Shown here piece by piece: positions 1 to 7,877 of a DNA stretch of 25,566 bases (positions within the stretch are counted from its first letter, which is position 1; every line of letters starts with the position of its first letter). The notes under the pieces are model-generated. The model worked only from the letters and a program-made list of their open reading frames with translations. It did not search any database and had not been told where the DNA came from. A program made the translations under genes and the position numbers. Source of the DNA: an uncultured Atopobium sp. (lineage in GTDB: Bacteria > Actinomycetota > Coriobacteriia > Coriobacteriales > Atopobiaceae); NCBI GenBank assembly GCA_946647055.1, contig CAMPCT010000007.1, forward strand, positions 1 through 25,566, in the 5' to 3' direction.

Positions 1-1170
1 GACCTCAACGAGGTCATGGAGCGCCAGACCACCGAGCTCGAGCGCATCTCCGCGCTCACGCGCGAGGATGCCCACCGCGAGCTGCTCGACCGCGTCCGTC
101 AGGACACCATCAAGGAGGAGGCGCAGATCCTGCGCGACTCCGAGCAGCGTGTCCGCGCCGAGGCGTCCAAGACCGCCCGCGAGATCCTCTCCGTCGCCAT
201 CCAGCGCTGCGCCGCCGACCACGCCGGCGAGATCACGGTGACCTCGGTGCACATTCCCTCCGACGACCTCAAGGGCCGCATCATCGGCCGCGAGGGTCGC
301 AACATCCGCACCTTCGAGCAGGTCTCCGGCGTCTCGCTCGTCATCGACGACACCCCCGAGACCGTCGTCCTCTCCAGCTTCGACCCAGTGCGCAGGGAGA
401 CCGCCCGCGTCGCCCTCGAGAACCTCATCGCCGACGGTCGCATCCACCCCGCGCGCATCGAGGAGATGTACCGCAAGGCCGAGGAGCTCGTCCAGCAGCG
501 CGTACAGGAGGCCGGCGAGCAGGCCGCGTTCGACGCCGGCATCCATGACCTCCACCCCGAGATCGTGAAGACCCTCGGCGCCCTGCGCTACCGCACCTCC
601 TTTGGCCAGAACGTCCTGCAGCACTCCCGCGAGGTCTCCGAGCTCTGCGGCGTCATGGCCTCCGAGCTGGGCATCGACGTGTCCAGGGCCAAGCGCGCCG
701 GCCTCCTGCACGACCTTGGCAAGGCCATCGACCACGAGTTCGAGGGCCCGCACGCCATCCTTGGCGCCGACCTCGCCCGTCGCTATGGCGAGCGTCCCGA
801 CATCGTCCATGCCATCGAGGCGCACCACGCCGACGTCGACCCCAACACGGTCCTCGACGTTATCGTCCAGGCCGCCGACGCCGTCTCGGCCGCCCGTCCC
901 GGCGCCCGTCGCGAGTCCGCCGAGTCCTACATCAAGCGCCTCGAGAAGCTCGAGGAGATCTCGAACTCCCACGATGGCGTCGAGCGCACCTACGCCATGC
1001 AGGCCGGTCGCGAGCTGCACGTCATGGTCGAGCCCGAGAAGATCTCCGACGCCGAGGCCACCGTGCTCGCCCACGACATCGCCAAGCAGATCGAGGACGA
1101 GATGGACTATCCCGGCCAGGTCCGCGTCGTCGTGATCCGCGAGTCCCGCGCCGTCGACATCGCCAAGTAG
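1..1170 (+). CDS. rny: Ribonuclease Y, 3' part (5' end outside the window)
   Basis: Endoribonuclease Y starts bulk mRNA decay and is normally tethered to the membrane by an N-terminal helix. The reading frame is open from the first base, so the gene is cut by the window edge and the membrane anchor plus part of the coiled coil are missing. About 390 residues remain, against roughly 510-520 in full-length family members. In order there is the end of the charged coiled coil, a KH RNA-binding domain carrying GRIIGREGRN, and an HD phosphohydrolase domain with the metal-binding LLHDLGKA motif and a downstream EAHHAD histidine cluster. The conserved C-terminal tail ending near VRVVVIRESRAVDIAK completes the family signature. 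It is followed after 7 bp by a GHKL ATPase gene, so co-transcription is likely. The family call is seen directly; membrane location is family knowledge. Confidence 0.96.
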   Translation, partial: DLNEVMERQTTELERISALTREDAHRELLDRVRQDTIKEEAQILRDSEQRVRAEASKTAREILSVAIQRCAADHAGEITVTSVHIPSDDLKGRIIGREGRNIRTFEQVSGVSLVIDDTPETVVLSSFDPVRRETARVALENLIADGRIHPARIEEMYRKAEELVQQRVQEAGEQAAFDAGIHDLHPEIVKTLGALRYRTSFGQNVLQHSREVSELCGVMASELGIDVSRAKRAGLLHDLGKAIDHEFEGPHAILGADLARRYGERPDIVHAIEAHHADVDPNTVLDVIVQAADAVSAARPGARRESAESYIKRLEKLEEISNSHDGVERTYAMQAGRELHVMVEPEKISDAEATVLAHDIAKQIEDEMDYPGQVRVVVIRESRAVDIAK

Positions 1171-1177
1171 CGACCCC

Positions 1178-2260
1178 ATGGCAGACCAGCCCGGCAGCCT
1201 CGCCGACTTTGTCGCCAGCGTCGCCCCCAAGGGCACCCTTCGCGTCGAGGAGAACCTCGGCGGGGGCTTCGTGCGCCTGCGCGTCGCCGAGGCCGAGCGT
1301 CGCCAGGCCAAGCACGATATCCGCTGCGTCGAGGACATCGTCGTCGAGATGCTCAGGAACTCACGCGATGCCGGTGCGAGCAAGGTCTTTGTCGCGACCA
1401 CGCGCGAGGGCGACCAGCGCACCATCGTGGTCCTCGACGACGGCTGTGGCGTGCCCGACGACATGCGCGACCGCATCTTCGAGGCACGCGTCACCTCCAA
1501 GCTCGAGTCCATGCACATGGACCGCTGGGGCGTGCACGGCCGCGGCATGGCCCTCTTCTCGGTCCACGAGAACGCCCAGGAAGCCCGCGTCATGGCCTCC
1601 TGCCCCGGTGGCGGCACCTCCATACGGGTCATCACGGACGCCTCGGCGCTGCCCGAGAAGACCGACCAGTCCACATGGCCTTCCGTGGGCGTCGACGACG
1701 ACGGCATGCAGGCCGTCGTCCGCGGTCCCCACAACATCATCAGGACCTGCTGCGAGTTCGCCCTTGAGGAGCGTGGGCGCGTCGAGCTGTTCCTTGGGTC
1801 TCCGGCAGAGATGGCCGCCACCATCCGGGCTCGCGTGCGTCCCCGCGTGAGCCAGTCTGACCTCCTCTTCGTCGACGACCTCTCCGACCTTCCCGTCCTC
1901 GAGCGTCTCTATGCGGCAGGCGATGCGGGAGAGCTCGTCAACGTGTGCACCGACCTGGGCCTCGACATGTCGGAGCGGACGGCCCACCGCATACTCGCGG
2001 GGCAGGTCAAGCCACAGCGCGGCGTCCTCGCGAGACTCTCGCATCGCCCTGACGAGTCTGCACCGCAGGAGGTGGACCTCATGCGCGACCGCCGCGGCCT
2101 CCGCATCGCCGAGGAGGACGTCGAGGACTTCGCCCGTGCCGCCGAGCGCGCATTCGACCTCCTTGCCGCACGGTACTACCTCACGCTCCAGACGGAGCCG
2201 CGCGTGCGCGTCTCGCGAAACAAGATCACCGTCACCTATGACATCGAGAAGCAGGACTGA
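1178..2260 (+). CDS. GHKL (HSP90-like) ATP-binding protein of unknown role, possible HTH in C-terminal half
   Basis: A 360-residue protein with a Bergerat-fold ATP-binding domain. The N-box is ExxxNxxDA (E57, N61, D64), the G1 box is DDGCG at 87-91, and the G2-like glycine stretch is GVHGRGMALF at 118-127. This resembles MutL/topoisomerase VI-B/HSP90 ATPases more than a histidine kinase: there is no phosphoacceptor-histidine (DHp) region and no transmembrane segment. Residues about 258-285 (DLGLDMSERTAHRILAGQ) look like a helix-turn-helix, which would fit DNA binding, but this is an eye judgement. The gene starts 8 bp after rny and precedes spoVS, so it probably belongs to the rny transcript. 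I do not know a characterised homologue and assign no pathway. The ATP-binding fold is well supported; any role in RNA decay or chromosome biology is only an inference from position. Confidence 0.8.
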   Translation: MADQPGSLADFVASVAPKGTLRVEENLGGGFVRLRVAEAERRQAKHDIRCVEDIVVEMLRNSRDAGASKVFVATTREGDQRTIVVLDDGCGVPDDMRDRIFEARVTSKLESMHMDRWGVHGRGMALFSVHENAQEARVMASCPGGGTSIRVITDASALPEKTDQSTWPSVGVDDDGMQAVVRGPHNIIRTCCEFALEERGRVELFLGSPAEMAATIRARVRPRVSQSDLLFVDDLSDLPVLERLYAAGDAGELVNVCTDLGLDMSERTAHRILAGQVKPQRGVLARLSHRPDESAPQEVDLMRDRRGLRIAEEDVEDFARAAERAFDLLAARYYLTLQTEPRVRVSRNKITVTYDIEKQD

Positions 2261-2282
2261 CGCCCTACCACGAGATTCTCAA

Positions 2283-2310
2283 TTGCGATTCCATCAAACA
2301 CGGTTAAACT
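2283..2310 (+). promoter_or_regulatory. Candidate sigma70-type promoter for spoVS-miaB-miaA-hflX
   Basis: TTGCGA at 2283-2288 and TAAACT at 2305-2310 are separated by 16 bp. They lie in the only noncoding gap of the block (2261-2377), which is AT-richer than its surroundings. The -35 matches the consensus at 4 of 6 positions and the -10 at 4 of 6. It would give a leader of about 60 nt ahead of spoVS. Weak evidence by sequence alone. Confidence 0.35.
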
Positions 2311-2377
2311 GTATGCTTGCGTGACACGATACACAAAGCATCACCAACAAAGCCAAAACGGCCCAGGAGCAGCATCA

Positions 2378-2698
2378 ATGGACTTCCTCAAGGTTTCCAG
2401 CAAGTCGTCACCCGCCTCCGTCGCCGGCGCCATCGCCGGCATGGTGAAGGACGGCGTACCCGTCAACATTCAGTGCGTGGGTGCTGGTGCCGTCAACCAG
2501 GCCATCAAGGCCATCGCGATCGCACGCGGATTCCTCATTCCCACGGGGGTTGACATCTCCTGCGCGCCCACGTTCTCCGACATCGAGATCATGGGGGAGA
2601 GCAGGACCGCCATCCGCATTGCCATCTACGTCCATCGCCTCGTCTCTCCCGATGTCGCGTCGCCCTCCATCGACCACGATGTCGAGGCGTACGCATAG
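2378..2698 (+). CDS. spoVS: Stage V sporulation protein S family protein (SpoVS)
   Basis: A small alba-like fold protein. The core MDFLKVSSKSSPASVAGAIA, followed by GAGAVNQAIKAIAIARGF and the SDIEIMGESRTAIRIAIYV strand, matches SpoVS closely. SpoVS is usually about 86 residues; this one is 106, with an extra tail of about 20 residues after the core (rich in Ser, Pro and acidic residues) that is not part of the usual family. ATG at 2378 is chosen because AGGAG at 2365-2369 lies 8 bp upstream and the family's N-terminus begins exactly there; an in-frame ATG at 2321 would add a low-complexity stretch not seen in the family. In Bacillus it affects sporulation and septation. This neighbourhood shows no sporulation genes, so the role here is unknown. 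The stop codon directly abuts miaB. Confidence 0.93.
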   Translation: MDFLKVSSKSSPASVAGAIAGMVKDGVPVNIQCVGAGAVNQAIKAIAIARGFLIPTGVDISCAPTFSDIEIMGESRTAIRIAIYVHRLVSPDVASPSIDHDVEAYA

Positions 2699-4084
2699 AT
2701 GCCTGTGACCAGCCAGAATCCCCCTCTCGACGTCCTCGTCGGAAAGACCTATCACGTCAAGGCCTACGGCTGCCAGATGAACCTCCATGACGCCGAGCGC
2801 GTCTCTGGCCTGCTTGCCAGCCGAGGCATGATCTACGTCGCCTCTCCCGAGGAGGCTGACCTCGTCGTCTTCATGACGTGCTGCGTCCGCGAGCACGCCG
2901 ACACGCGCCTCTACGGCAACGTCTCCGCCATGGTGAGCGCCCCCACGCCGCCATCCGGCCGACGCGTCGTCGCCATCGGAGGCTGCATCGCCCAACGCGA
3001 CGGAGACCACATCCGCGAGCACATCCCCAACGTCGACGTCGTCTTTGGCACCCAGGCTATCGACAAGCTGCCCACGCTTGCCGCACGCGTGTGGGAGAGC
3101 GGCCGTCGCGACCTCCAGGCCGACACGAGCGAGCCCTATGAGGGCTTCTCGACCGACCTCCCCAGCATCCGCGAGCAGGCGTTCCACGCCTGGGTCCCCA
3201 TCATGACGGGCTGCAACAACTTTTGCACCTACTGCATCGTCCCGCACGTGCGTGGCCGAGAGCGCAGCCGCGAGGTCGAGGACATCGTCTCGGAGTGCCG
3301 CCGCCTCAAGGCCGATGGCGTGCGCGAGGTGACCCTACTGGGACAGAACGTCAACTCCTATGGTCGCGACCGCTACGGGGCGCCGCGCTTCGCCGAGCTG
3401 CTCCGCCTTGTCGGCGAGACCGGCATCGAGCGCATCCGCTTCACCTCCTCGCATCCCAAGGACCTCTCCGACGACACCATCGCCGCCATGGCTGAGACCC
3501 CCCAGGTGATGCCGCATCTCCACCTTGCCGTCCAGAGCGGCTCCTCTCGCGTGCTCAAGGCAATGAACCGTCGCTACACGCGCGAGGACTACCTCGCCCG
3601 CGTTGCCGCCCTTCGCGCCGCCATGCCCGACATCGCCCTCTCGACAGATGTCATCGTGGGCTTCCCCGGCGAGACGGCCGAGGACTTCGAGCAGACCATG
3701 TCGCTCTTCGAGGAAGTCCGCTTCTCGTCTGCCTTCACCTTCATCTACTCTCGGCGTCCCGGCACCCCCGCTGCCGACATGCCCGACGACACGCCGCGCG
3801 AGGTCATACAGGAGCGCTTCCAGCGCCTCGTCGACCTCGTCGCCGACCTCTCGCTCGAGTCCAACCAGCGTGCGCTCGGCTCTACCGTCGAGGTGCTCGT
3901 CGAGGGGACCTCCAAGGCGGATCCCGGCGTCATGGTCGGCCACAGCCCCAAGAACCAGACCGTGCACTTCGAGCTGCCGGAGGGTCTTGCCGCGCAAGAT
4001 GCCATCGGCAGGCTGGTCGACGTCCGCGTCGACGAGGCGCGCAGCTGGTACCTGCGCGGTCCCGTCGTCGGTGAGGCCCGTTGA
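2699..4084 (+). CDS. miaB: tRNA-2-methylthio-N6-dimethylallyladenosine synthase MiaB
   Basis: A radical-SAM methylthiotransferase that adds the 2-methylthio group to i6A37 of tRNAs reading UNN codons. It works after MiaA, which is the next gene. The 461-residue protein shows the N-terminal UPF0004 domain with its three cluster cysteines (C25 in YGCQMN, C61/62, C96 in GGCIAQRDG). The radical-SAM motif C172-NNF-C176-TY-C179 follows, then a C-terminal TRAM domain. Length and order fit MiaB rather than MtaB or RimO, and the miaA neighbour supports this. ATG 2699 immediately follows the spoVS stop codon, with GAGG a few bases upstream, which suggests translational coupling. The 3' end overlaps miaA by four bases. 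Confidence 0.96.
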   Translation: MPVTSQNPPLDVLVGKTYHVKAYGCQMNLHDAERVSGLLASRGMIYVASPEEADLVVFMTCCVREHADTRLYGNVSAMVSAPTPPSGRRVVAIGGCIAQRDGDHIREHIPNVDVVFGTQAIDKLPTLAARVWESGRRDLQADTSEPYEGFSTDLPSIREQAFHAWVPIMTGCNNFCTYCIVPHVRGRERSREVEDIVSECRRLKADGVREVTLLGQNVNSYGRDRYGAPRFAELLRLVGETGIERIRFTSSHPKDLSDDTIAAMAETPQVMPHLHLAVQSGSSRVLKAMNRRYTREDYLARVAALRAAMPDIALSTDVIVGFPGETAEDFEQTMSLFEEVRFSSAFTFIYSRRPGTPAADMPDDTPREVIQERFQRLVDLVADLSLESNQRALGSTVEVLVEGTSKADPGVMVGHSPKNQTVHFELPEGLAAQDAIGRLVDVRVDEARSWYLRGPVVGEAR

Positions 4085-5013
4085 CGTCGCGCGTCACATG
4101 CGTCGTGGGGGCGACGGCCTCTGGCAAGAGTGCCGTGGCCGACCTCGTCGCCGAGCGTCTGGGAACAAGCGTCATATCAGTCGACGCCATGCAGGTGTAC
4201 CGTGGCATGGACATCGGCACCGCGAAGACCCCGGTCGCCGCACGTCGCGTACCCCTTCTCATGGTTGATGTCGTCGACGTCACCGAGGACTACTCCGTCC
4301 AGCGCTTCCAGCATGACGCGCGTGCCTATGCGGACGACCTCGTCGCACATGGCCGCATCCCCGTCCTCTGTGGGGGCACCGGTCTCTATCTCGATGCCGT
4401 CATCGACGAGATGGCGTTTCCCACCGGCATGCGTGGCACCAAGACGCGCGAACAATATGAGAGGCTTGCCACCACGATTGGCCCCCAGGGCCTCTGGGAG
4501 CTTCTCAGGGACCGCGACGAGGCAAGTGCGGCACTCATACACCCCAACAACGTCAGGCGCGTCGTGAGGGCCCTGGAGCTCCTTGACGAGGGTGTCAGCT
4601 ATGCCGAGAACCACGAGGGGCTGCTCGACCGCGCACCACACTACGACGCCACGCTCTGGGGGCTCTCCTGGGACCGCCAGGTCCTCTACCGACGCATCGA
4701 GCGCCGTGTCGACGAGATGTTCGAGGACGGCCTCGTCGACGAGGTCCGCACGCTCTTGGGCTGGGGGCTGGCAGACAACTCCACCGCCTCCCAGGCGATC
4801 GGCTACAAGGAGGTCATGGCCGCGCTCGAAGGCCGCTGCACGATGGATGAGGCGCGGGAGGAGATAAAGGCGCGCTCGCGGCGGTACGCGAAGCGTCAGC
4901 TCTCCTGGCTTCGACGCGACGGCCGCGTGCGCTGGATCGACATGGGATCGACGTCGGTGGAGGAGGCGGTTGACCTCATCGTGGAATCCGCCCTCGAAGA
5001 GAACGTGAGGTGA
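4081..5013 (+). CDS. miaA: tRNA dimethylallyltransferase MiaA
   Basis: Transfers a dimethylallyl group from DMAPP to N6 of A37 in tRNAs that read codons starting with U, making the substrate for MiaB encoded just upstream. The 310-residue length is standard. The P-loop GATASGKS sits at residues 10-17, the catalytic and tRNA-contacting DAMQVYRGMDIGTAK follows, GGTGLYLDA is present in mid-protein, and the C-terminal KARSRRYAKRQLSWLRRD motif is intact. The start is an unusual TTG at 4081 that overlaps the miaB TGA stop (TTGA); no later ATG would keep the P-loop strand, so TTG is well supported and implies coupled translation. The stop overlaps the possible GTG of hflX. Confidence 0.95.
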   Translation: MTSRVTCVVGATASGKSAVADLVAERLGTSVISVDAMQVYRGMDIGTAKTPVAARRVPLLMVDVVDVTEDYSVQRFQHDARAYADDLVAHGRIPVLCGGTGLYLDAVIDEMAFPTGMRGTKTREQYERLATTIGPQGLWELLRDRDEASAALIHPNNVRRVVRALELLDEGVSYAENHEGLLDRAPHYDATLWGLSWDRQVLYRRIERRVDEMFEDGLVDEVRTLLGWGLADNSTASQAIGYKEVMAALEGRCTMDEAREEIKARSRRYAKRQLSWLRRDGRVRWIDMGSTSVEEAVDLIVESALEENVR

Positions 5014-5015
5014 GC

Positions 5016-6305
5016 ATGGCGCGTTTCGAACCCAAGGACACCGCGATTCGTCCAGAGCGTGCCATACTCGTCGGCGTCGACCTCGGACACTCCGACTGGC
5101 CCATCGAAGAGTCACTCGCAGAGTTGGGCCGGCTCGCGCAGACGGACGGCGCCGAGGTCGTGGGCACCATGGTGCAACGCCTCGACCGCCCCGTGCCAAA
5201 GACGTTCATCGGCAGCGGCAAGGTCGCAGAGCTCGTCGAGGAGGTGCGTCGCCTCAACGCGGACGTCGTCATCTTCGACGACGAGCTCTCCCCGTCGCAG
5301 CAGTCGAACCTCGAGAAGGCGGTGGGCGAGCCCACCAAGATCATCGACCGCACGGCCCTCATCCTCGACATCTTCGGCGTGCACGCCACGACGCGCGAGG
5401 GTAGGCTGCAGGTCCAGCTTGCCCAGCTCCAATACCTGCTCCCTCGCCTGAGGGGCATGTGGAGCCACCTCGTGGGAGAGCAGACGCGCGGCGGCATCGG
5501 CAGCCGCTTTGGCCAAGGCGAGAGCCAGCTCGAGGTCGACCGCCGTCTCGTGCGCAGGCGCATCTCGACCCTGCGCGAGGAGCTCGAGCGGCTCGACCGC
5601 CGTCGCGAGACCCAGAGCAAGGCCCGCTGGGAGTCGGGCGTCTGGCGCGTGGCCCTCGCCGGATACACCAATGCCGGCAAGTCGACGCTGCTCAACCGCA
5701 TCTCCGGGTCAGACGTCTATGTGCGGGACGAGCTCTTCGCCACGCTTGACCCCACCACGCGTGCCGTCACCCTCGAGGAGGGTCGCAAGATCACAGTCAC
5801 TGACACCGTCGGCTTCATCCAGAAGCTTCCCACCACGCTGGTCGAGGCCTTCAAGTCAACGCTCGCGGAGGTGTCTGCCGCAGACCTCATCCTCAAGGTT
5901 GTCGACGCGAGCGACCCCAACGCCGACAAGGAGCTCAAGGCCGTCGACGAGGTGCTGAGGCAGATTGGCGCCGACAAGATCCGCTCCTTCGTGGTGCTCA
6001 ACAAGTCAGACCTGCTCGACGCGGAGTCCCGCACCGCGTGCGCGCTGCGTCACCCCAACGCAAGCTTTGTCTCGGCACTCGAGGGCAAGGGCATTTCCTC
6101 GCTCCTCCACCGCATCGCAGAGGAGGCGGCACGCGACAACGTCACCATGACGGCGCTCGTTCCATACGACAAGGGCATCCTCGTGAAGATGGTCCACGAG
6201 CGCTGCCAGGTGGTGCGTGAGAGCTACGTTGCGGAGGGACTCATGGTCACGGTGAGCGCACCGCAGCGCGTGGCTGCCGCCCTCGAGCCCTATCGCGTGG
6301 AATAG
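5016..6305 (+). CDS. hflX: GTPase HflX
   Basis: A ribosome-associated GTPase of the TRAFAC class; family members split stalled or hibernating 70S ribosomes. The N-terminal HflX domain (about residues 15-150, with the glycine-rich FIGSGKV and the LQVQLAQLQYLLPRL segment) is followed by a coiled linker. The G domain then has G1 GYTNAGKS at 216-223, G3 DTVGF at 263-267 and G4 NKSDLLD. ATG 5016 is preferred: GAGGTGA at 5007-5013 is an excellent ribosome binding site for it. A GTG at 5010 overlapping the miaA stop would add only two residues. The protein is 429 residues, of usual size. It ends 25 bp from the convergent DUF1624 gene with no obvious terminator between them. The miaA-hflX linkage is conserved in many bacteria. 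Confidence 0.95.
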   Translation: MARFEPKDTAIRPERAILVGVDLGHSDWPIEESLAELGRLAQTDGAEVVGTMVQRLDRPVPKTFIGSGKVAELVEEVRRLNADVVIFDDELSPSQQSNLEKAVGEPTKIIDRTALILDIFGVHATTREGRLQVQLAQLQYLLPRLRGMWSHLVGEQTRGGIGSRFGQGESQLEVDRRLVRRRISTLREELERLDRRRETQSKARWESGVWRVALAGYTNAGKSTLLNRISGSDVYVRDELFATLDPTTRAVTLEEGRKITVTDTVGFIQKLPTTLVEAFKSTLAEVSAADLILKVVDASDPNADKELKAVDEVLRQIGADKIRSFVVLNKSDLLDAESRTACALRHPNASFVSALEGKGISSLLHRIAEEAARDNVTMTALVPYDKGILVKMVHERCQVVRESYVAEGLMVTVSAPQRVAAALEPYRVE

Positions 6306-6330
6306 GAAGGCATCCCCACTGAGGGTCCAT

Positions 6331-7107
6331 CTAGGTCAAAGCCAGCACCAGGGCGAGGATGATGGGCTGGTGGGCAACGTATATGGCAAGCGGATGACGA
6401 CCGACCATCTCTAGCGGGACGCAGCCTACGTCACGACAGCCATCGAGGAGCTTCTTGCCGACTTCGCTCCTTGCAAACGCGGCGCCAGCCAAGTAGGCAA
6501 GCGAGTAGGGGAGAAGCGGATAGTAGTCCCCCGACGAGAAGTGGGGGCCAATGAAGCCAAGCCAGCTGAGCAGGTCGGTGTCATAGGGAGCCCGTGGAAG
6601 CATGAGCCTGAGCTGCCCGAGGCCGACATAGCCATGGGGGACCCCAAGGCACAGGAGGAAGCACAGGAACAGAACCGAGGCACAGGCGATGCCACGAGGC
6701 TCGAGGCCCACGCGCTCAAGCAACGCATACAGCAGCGTGGTCGCGCCCATGCAGAAGATGATGCCAAAGCTGATGGGCGTGTCGACCGCCGCAAGACTCG
6801 TGGCGACATAGATGGCAGCGGCCAAGAGAAGATAGCGCCAGGACCGTCGTAGGTTGTTGCGTGAGAGCGAGCAGCTGACGCCTGCGACCGCGAGGAACGT
6901 CCATGAGATGGAAGCGCGCCAGATGTCACGCAGGGGTGGAACAAACCAGGGGACGCTGACGCCAGCTATGAAGACGAGGTCATAGCAGAGGTGGAAGAGC
7001 ACCATCGAGACGACCGAGAAGCCCCTCACGGCATCGATAAGACGTATGCGACCGCCATGGGGTGACGAGCGGTCGGATACGGTGCTTTCGAGCGGAGCCT
7101 GTCCCAT
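6331..7107 (-). CDS. DUF1624 (HGSNAT-catalytic-like) multi-pass membrane acyltransferase
   Basis: A 258-residue polytopic membrane protein. The N-terminal signature RIRLIDAVRGFSVVSMVLFH is the hallmark of the DUF1624 / heparan-alpha-glucosaminide N-acetyltransferase catalytic family, in which the first helix is followed by a conserved His. About seven hydrophobic segments follow, with a C-terminal VGRHPLAIYVAHQPII motif also typical of the family. Family members are thought to acylate sugars or cell-surface glycans across the membrane; the substrate here cannot be read. The start codon lies 3 bp after the lexA stop with only a weak ribosome binding site, so it is probably read through from the lexA promoter and coupled to lexA translation. 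That makes it a likely passenger of the SOS response (inference). Confidence 0.85.
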   Translation of the reverse strand: MGQAPLESTVSDRSSPHGGRIRLIDAVRGFSVVSMVLFHLCYDLVFIAGVSVPWFVPPLRDIWRASISWTFLAVAGVSCSLSRNNLRRSWRYLLLAAAIYVATSLAAVDTPISFGIIFCMGATTLLYALLERVGLEPRGIACASVLFLCFLLCLGVPHGYVGLGQLRLMLPRAPYDTDLLSWLGFIGPHFSSGDYYPLLPYSLAYLAGAAFARSEVGKKLLDGCRDVGCVPLEMVGRHPLAIYVAHQPIILALVLALT

Positions 7108-7110
7108 TGC

Positions 7111-7767
7111 CTACGAAATGGAGCGAATGAGCGCAGTCACGCGGCCAAGGATGACGGGATTCTTGACATAGATGGGCTCCATGCTGTCATTCTCGGGCTG
7201 GAGACGCACGCGATAGCGCTCGCGGTAGAAGGTCTTTACCGTTGCGGAGTCATCGACGAGGGCGACGACGATCTCGCCGTTGTGGGCGTCGCTCTGCTCC
7301 TTGACGACGATGTAGTCGCCATCGAAGATGCCCGCGTTGATCATGGAGTCACCCTTGACGCGCAGGATGAAGGAGCTGTAGTCACCCACGATGCTCGTGG
7401 GCAGGGAGAGGTTCTCCTCGACGTTCTGCTCGGCGAGGACCGGCATGCCGGCGGCGACGCGACCGATGACGGGAAGGGAGATGAGGTTGTTGTCGATGTC
7501 GAGGGAGACCTTGGCGAGGCGCTCGTCGGTGCGCTCGGGAGAGGTGCGCTCGGACACGACCTCGATGGTGCGCGGCTTGTTGGCGTTGCGGTTGATGTAG
7601 CCGTTCTCCTCGAGGTACTTGAGGTGCATGTGGACGGTGGAGGGGGAGGCGAGGCCCACCGCACGCCCGATCTCGCGGACCGAGGGAGGGAAGCCGTGTG
7701 CCTTGGTGTAGGTGCAGATGTAGTCGTAGATCTGCTTCTGTCGGTTGCTGAGACCAGTCTTTGCCAT
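7111..7767 (-). CDS. lexA: SOS repressor LexA
   Basis: The transcriptional repressor of the SOS regulon, inactivated by RecA-stimulated self-cleavage. The protein is 218 residues. An N-terminal winged HTH (LSNRQKQIYDYI through STVHMHLKYLEENGYI) is followed by the S24 peptidase domain. The scissile Ala106-Gly107 lies in GRVAAGMPV, the nucleophile Ser141 in GDSM, and the general base Lys178 in ATVK. ATG 7767 is chosen because the minus strand carries GGAGG at 7773-7777 with proper spacing; an upstream in-frame ATG would have no such site. Its promoter lies at 7794-7822 with a LexA-box-like sequence in the spacer, so autoregulation is expected. The gene diverges from a LysM division-inhibitor-like gene, an arrangement known from Bacillus (yneA) and mycobacteria (Rv2719c). 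Confidence 0.97.
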   Translation of the reverse strand: MAKTGLSNRQKQIYDYICTYTKAHGFPPSVREIGRAVGLASPSTVHMHLKYLEENGYINRNANKPRTIEVVSERTSPERTDERLAKVSLDIDNNLISLPVIGRVAAGMPVLAEQNVEENLSLPTSIVGDYSSFILRVKGDSMINAGIFDGDYIVVKEQSDAHNGEIVVALVDDSATVKTFYRERYRVRLQPENDSMEPIYVKNPVILGRVTALIRSIS

Positions 7768-7793
7768 ATGATCCTCCAATCCTCTTGCCTTGG

Positions 7794-7822
7794 ATTATAG
7801 AACATTTGTTGTCAGATGGCAA
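7794..7822 (-). promoter_or_regulatory. lexA promoter
   Basis: Read on the minus strand: TTGCCA (-35, 7817-7822), 17-bp spacer, TATAAT (-10, 7794-7799). The -10 is perfect and the -35 matches 5 of 6 positions. A degenerate LexA box occupies the spacer (7799-7812) and another abuts the -35 on its upstream side (7822-7835). Confidence 0.8.
7799..7812. promoter_or_regulatory. LexA-box-like site 1 (degenerate), lexA promoter spacer
   Basis: AGAACATTTGTTGT keeps the GAAC...GTT core of the Gram-positive SOS box (CGAACRNRYGTTYG), matching 10 of 14 positions. Its position between the lexA -35 and -10 is what a repressor site would need; the sequence match alone is weak. Confidence 0.4.
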
Positions 7823-7835
7823 AAACAATTGTTCG
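7822..7835. promoter_or_regulatory. LexA-box-like site 2
   Basis: AAAACAATTGTTCG contains a perfect central dyad AACAATTGTT and a GTTCG half-site, 12 of 14 against the reverse complement of the SOS-box consensus. It lies immediately upstream of the lexA -35 and between the two divergent promoters. Confidence 0.55.
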
Positions 7836-7842
7836 TTTTCAC

Positions 7843-7870
7843 TTGACACGAACAGTTGTACGTACATAAT
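7843..7870 (+). promoter_or_regulatory. Promoter of the LysM/YneA-like gene
   Basis: TTGACA (-35, 7843-7848) is a perfect consensus. After a 16-bp spacer comes CATAAT (-10, 7865-7870), 5 of 6. One LexA-box-like site fills the spacer and a second lies around the predicted transcription start. This is a strong promoter built to be switched off by a bound repressor. Confidence 0.8.
7849..7862. promoter_or_regulatory. LexA box 3, in the promoter spacer of the LysM gene
   Basis: CGAACAGTTGTACG matches CGAACRNRYGTTYG at 12 of 14 positions and sits exactly between the -35 and -10 of the rightward promoter. It shares the variant right half GTACG with the next box 29 bp downstream. Confidence 0.7.
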
Positions 7871-7877
7871 GATGGTA

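Noticed and set aside
2378..2698. Evidence for sporulation
   Set aside because: SpoVS occurs widely in non-sporulating bacteria, and no other sporulation gene is in the window.
6306..6330. Bidirectional terminator between hflX and the DUF1624 gene
   Set aside because: Only 25 bp are available and no convincing stem is visible.
6541..6852. + strand open frame of 103 codons
   Set aside because: It lies antisense within the DUF1624 gene, whose protein has clear membrane helices and family motifs.
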